This document shows positions 31,434-34,073 of a stretch of DNA of 34,073 nt, piece after piece. Numbering within the stretch: position 1 is the first letter of the stretch; each line of letters starts with the position of its first letter. The position numbers and the translations under genes were made by a program. The notes under the pieces are model-generated. The model ran no database searches. It saw only the letters and a program-made list of their open reading frames with translations, and was not told the DNA's origin. The stretch comes from an uncultured bacterium (GTDB lineage Bacteria; Chloroflexota; Anaerolineae; J036; Brachytrichaceae): contig CAIXPS010000047.1 in the NCBI GenBank assembly GCA_903921365.1, positions 1-34,073 on the forward strand, in the 5' to 3' direction.

Positions 31434-33548
31434 TCAGCCATCGCTGGACGGCGCAGGCGTTTCCAGCGCCTCGACCTTGCGTGTCCCCTTGCATTTCGGA
31501 TAGGTCGAACAACCCAGAAATGACCCATGCGGCCCTGTGCGCTGCACCATCGGGGCGCCACAGATCGGGCACTTGACCGCTGTCAGCACCGGGGACGACT
31601 TTTTCGTCTTTGTCGCGCGCGTGCGCGCGCGTTTACCGGCCGTTCCACTGCCACGCGTGCGCCGCGTCCGAGTGGTTTTCTTTGTCCCGCCTGACGACGC
31701 ATCAGCGGCGTTCCCCTGGTGGCCTGCGGTGACTGGTTCAGCCGGCGGGCGCGGGACGCTGCGAAACTTCGCTTCAGCCTCGCCCAACGCCTGCGCAAAA
31801 GGCGTGTAAAAATCATGGAGCACCTTGACCCAGCTGACATCGCCGCGCGAGACATCGTCCAGCCAGTCCTCGACCTGCGCCGTAAAGCCATAATCCATGA
31901 CCTGCGGAAATGCCGCGACCAAGCCGTCACAGATTGCCTCGCCCTGCGCCGTGGGTCTCAGCAGCCGTTTTTCGAGCGCCACCACCTCGCGCGCCTTTAA
32001 GGTTGCCATGATTGCCGCGTAGGTGCTTGGGCGGCCAATCCCACGGTCTTCCAGCGCCTTGATCAGCGCCGCTTCGGTATAGCGCGATGGCGGCTGGGTA
32101 AAGTGCTGGCGTGTCAGCAATTCGAGCAGATCGAGCCTTTCCTCTGCCTGCACTGACGGGAGCTTCTGTAGCTCTTCGCCCTCTTCCGCCTTGTCTTCTG
32201 CCTCCTGCCACACGCGCAGGAAACCATCAAAAGCCAATTCGCGGCCAGTGGCGCGGAACAGAAAGACCGCCGACGTCGTGTGTGTTCCGGGTTCCTGTAG
32301 TGCAGGCGGGAGAGCGGCTGAAACGGGTGTAGCGATGACATCCACCGTAGTGCTGTCGTATACCGCAGCCGCCATCTGCGACGCGACGAACCGCCGCCAG
32401 ATCAGGTCATACACCATAAACTGGCGTTCGCTCAGGTGCGGCTTAATCACATTCGGATAACGCAGCACATCCGTGGGGCGTATGGCCTCATGCGCCTCCT
32501 GCGCATTCTTGACCTTTGTGGCATACGCCGGCGCGCTTGCAGGCAGGTATTTAGCGCTGAGCGTCTGCGTCACCATCTCACGCGCCGCTTGCTGTGCCTC
32601 CGCCGATATCGCGGTCGAGTCTGTGCGCATGTAGGTGATCAGACCGACCGCCTTGCCGGCGTCAATATCAATCCCTTCGTACAACTCCTGCGCGATTTTC
32701 ATCGTGTCCGCGGGCGACATCCCCAGCCGGGCAGATGCGGATTGCTGCAACGTGCTGGTGGTGAAAGGCGGCCAGGGCTTGCGCAGCTTCTTCTCCTGCT
32801 TGACGGCCTTGACACGATAGTTCGCGCCTGCAAGCGCCGCGATGATCTGGTCGGCCTCGGCGCGCGTCTTCGGCATGATCGGTTGATCGAGCCCCACTTT
32901 CCGATTGCCAATCTGGACCAACCGCGCCACAAAGTGCTTTGCGTGATCCTCGAGTTTGGCAATATCCGCGTGGATGCTCCAGTATTCCTGCGGCACAAAC
33001 GCGCGGATCTCGCGCTCGCGATCAACCACCAGCCGCAACGCCACGCTTTGCACGCGACCGGCACTCTTGCCAAGTTTTGTCTTCCACAGCAACGGGCTGA
33101 CCTGATATCCGACCAGCCGGTCGAGCACGCGCCGGGCCTGCTGCGCGTCCACCAGGTTGATGTCGAGGGATCCACCGGGTTTTGAGAAAGCCTTCTTGAT
33201 TGCATCCGGCGTAATTTCGTGAAACGTGACGCGTTGCACTTTCATATTGCGGGGTTTGAGCACCTGCAACAGGTGCCACGCAATGGCTTCGCCTTCTCTG
33301 TCTGGATCGGTCGCGAGATAGAGGACATCCGCATTTGCCAGTGCTTCGCGCAACACCTTAATCATCTTCGATTTCTGGCGCAGGATGGCATACGCCGGCT
33401 TGAAGTCATCGTCAATGGCGATGCCCAGTTCATGCACAGGCAGGTCGCGGACATGCCCCATGCTCGCCCGCACTGTATATCCTGTGCCCAGGATTGGGCC
33501 AAGCGTCTTTGCCTTGGTTGGCGACTCAACGATCACAAGCGCTTTCAT
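31434..33548 (-). CDS. topA: DNA topoisomerase I (type IA)
   Basis: TopA relaxes negative supercoils by cutting and passing one strand. From the ATG at 33548 it has 704 residues. The TOPRIM domain begins KALVIVESPTKAKTL with catalytic Glu8 and has DPDRE (81-85). The active-site tyrosine is Tyr306 in LITYMRTDSTAIS. Near the C-terminus a long Lys/Arg/Thr-rich stretch precedes one tetracysteine zinc motif, which starts CPICG and ends CSTYPKC. Many TopA proteins have three or more such zinc ribbons; this one has a single copy. An in-frame extension to 33593 overlaps the DUF554 gene and is rejected. Confidence 0.96.
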   Translation of the reverse strand: MKALVIVESPTKAKTLGPILGTGYTVRASMGHVRDLPVHELGIAIDDDFKPAYAILRQKSKMIKVLREALANADVLYLATDPDREGEAIAWHLLQVLKPRNMKVQRVTFHEITPDAIKKAFSKPGGSLDINLVDAQQARRVLDRLVGYQVSPLLWKTKLGKSAGRVQSVALRLVVDREREIRAFVPQEYWSIHADIAKLEDHAKHFVARLVQIGNRKVGLDQPIMPKTRAEADQIIAALAGANYRVKAVKQEKKLRKPWPPFTTSTLQQSASARLGMSPADTMKIAQELYEGIDIDAGKAVGLITYMRTDSTAISAEAQQAAREMVTQTLSAKYLPASAPAYATKVKNAQEAHEAIRPTDVLRYPNVIKPHLSERQFMVYDLIWRRFVASQMAAAVYDSTTVDVIATPVSAALPPALQEPGTHTTSAVFLFRATGRELAFDGFLRVWQEAEDKAEEGEELQKLPSVQAEERLDLLELLTRQHFTQPPSRYTEAALIKALEDRGIGRPSTYAAIMATLKAREVVALEKRLLRPTAQGEAICDGLVAAFPQVMDYGFTAQVEDWLDDVSRGDVSWVKVLHDFYTPFAQALGEAEAKFRSVPRPPAEPVTAGHQGNAADASSGGTKKTTRTRRTRGSGTAGKRARTRATKTKKSSPVLTAVKCPICGAPMVQRTGPHGSFLGCSTYPKCKGTRKVEALETPAPSSDG

Positions 33549-33573
33549 GGGATGGAGGCCTCGCCTGGCGCTG

Positions 33574-34073
33574 CTAAAATCCCGCCACGCCAACCATGTG
33601 CAGGATGGCGACGATCAGCGGGCCAATTAACAACGCCGGCAGGAAATTCGCCATGCGGATTTTCTTGAGGTCAAGCAACGTTAGCCCAATGCCGATGATC
33701 AATAGCGCGCCAACCGCCGAGAGCACCGCCAGCATAGGCGCAGTGAAGATACTCTGGGCAGCGTTGGCGGCAAGCGCGATACTTCCCTGGAACAACAGAA
33801 TTGTGATGGCGCTGAACCCGACGCCAATACCGAGTGAAGCGGCGAACGCGAGCGCGGCAAACCCGTCCAGTGTGCTCTTGATCGCCAGGAGCGAAAAGTT
33901 CCCCGAAAGGCCGTCCTGGATCGATCCAAGAATGGTCATTGGCCCGACGCAAAACACCAGGCTGGCGACAATATAACCGCGCACGAAGCGAGCTGTCGTC
34001 TCAGCGTTCTCACTGCGGGCGAACTTGCGCTCCAGCCAGCCGCCGAAACGCGCCAACAGCGGATCCAGACCAA
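33574..34073 (-). CDS. DUF554 (YqgA-like) membrane protein, N-terminus outside the window
   Basis: The readable 166 residues are open to the right edge of the window, so the gene is partial. They include FVRGYIVASLVFCVGPMTIL, GSIQDGLSGNFSLLAIKSTL and DGFAALAFAASLGIGVGFSA, the characteristic blocks of DUF554. At least four membrane segments are visible. Family members are about 230 residues, so roughly 60 residues are missing. A TTG at 34056 is not a start, because the family alignment continues upstream of it. The function is unknown. It precedes topA by 25 bases on the same strand. Confidence 0.9.
   Translation of the reverse strand, partial: GLDPLLARFGGWLERKFARSENAETTARFVRGYIVASLVFCVGPMTILGSIQDGLSGNFSLLAIKSTLDGFAALAFAASLGIGVGFSAITILLFQGSIALAANAAQSIFTAPMLAVLSAVGALLIIGIGLTLLDLKKIRMANFLPALLIGPLIVAILHMVGVAGF

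Noticed and set aside
1-34073. CRISPR array, prophage, transposase or integrase
   Set aside because: No regularly spaced repeats and no reading frame with the features of these enzymes were found.

Overview
The window looks like chromosome of a bacterium with moderately high GC, most likely Chloroflexota. The evidence is indirect. Exported proteins carry the Thr/Pro/Ala-rich linkers after a lipobox that are common in that phylum: the cytochrome c, the SCO protein, the peptide-binding protein and the acyltransferase/SGNH fusion. The cell-shape cluster mreBCD-mrdA-minCDE-rodA implies a rod-shaped or filamentous cell. No rRNA or phylogenetic marker was compared, so the phylum is an inference.

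Layout. 1-2400: an inverted-repeat element and a strong palindrome, an Asp-box beta-propeller gene (-), then a lipoprotein cytochrome c and a SCO1/SenC copper chaperone (+), a respiratory-chain pair. 2400-3360: tRNA-Thr(CGU) with its own promoter and proC, both on (-). 3494-11049: one tightly packed (+) run holding the elongasome (MreB, MreC, MreD, PBP2, RodA) and the Min division-site system (MinC, MinD, MinE). 11054-14120: rsfS (-), a divergent Amt-fold membrane protein that lacks the pore histidines, a GT2 glycosyltransferase (-), and tRNA-Cys with a hairpin terminator. 14130-17145: a TetR regulator (-) with three operator-like sites, downstream of an acyltransferase-3/SGNH fusion. 17146-17506: an intergenic stretch with repeats and two tiny overlapping reading frames, each with a ribosome-binding site. 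17507-24014: a small anchored CxC protein and a complete peptide-type ABC importer on (-); the permease/ATPase operon and the binding-protein gene each have a near-consensus promoter. 24485-30525: gltB and gltD (+). 30548-30800: a DUF433 antitoxin with a truncated toxin remnant. 30966-34073 (-): a DUF554 membrane protein cut by the window edge, topA and dut.

How the genes work together. Most of the window is housekeeping: cell-wall elongation and septum placement, glutamate synthesis, proline synthesis, DNA topology and dUTP removal. The less ordinary items are the histidine-less Amt-fold protein, the triple TetR operators, the pair of tiny coupled ORFs with a putative 13-residue secreted peptide, a 15-codon leader ORF coupled to mreD, and the decaying toxin-antitoxin pair. 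I found no CRISPR array, intact transposase or prophage, and nothing I can defend as a large undescribed system.
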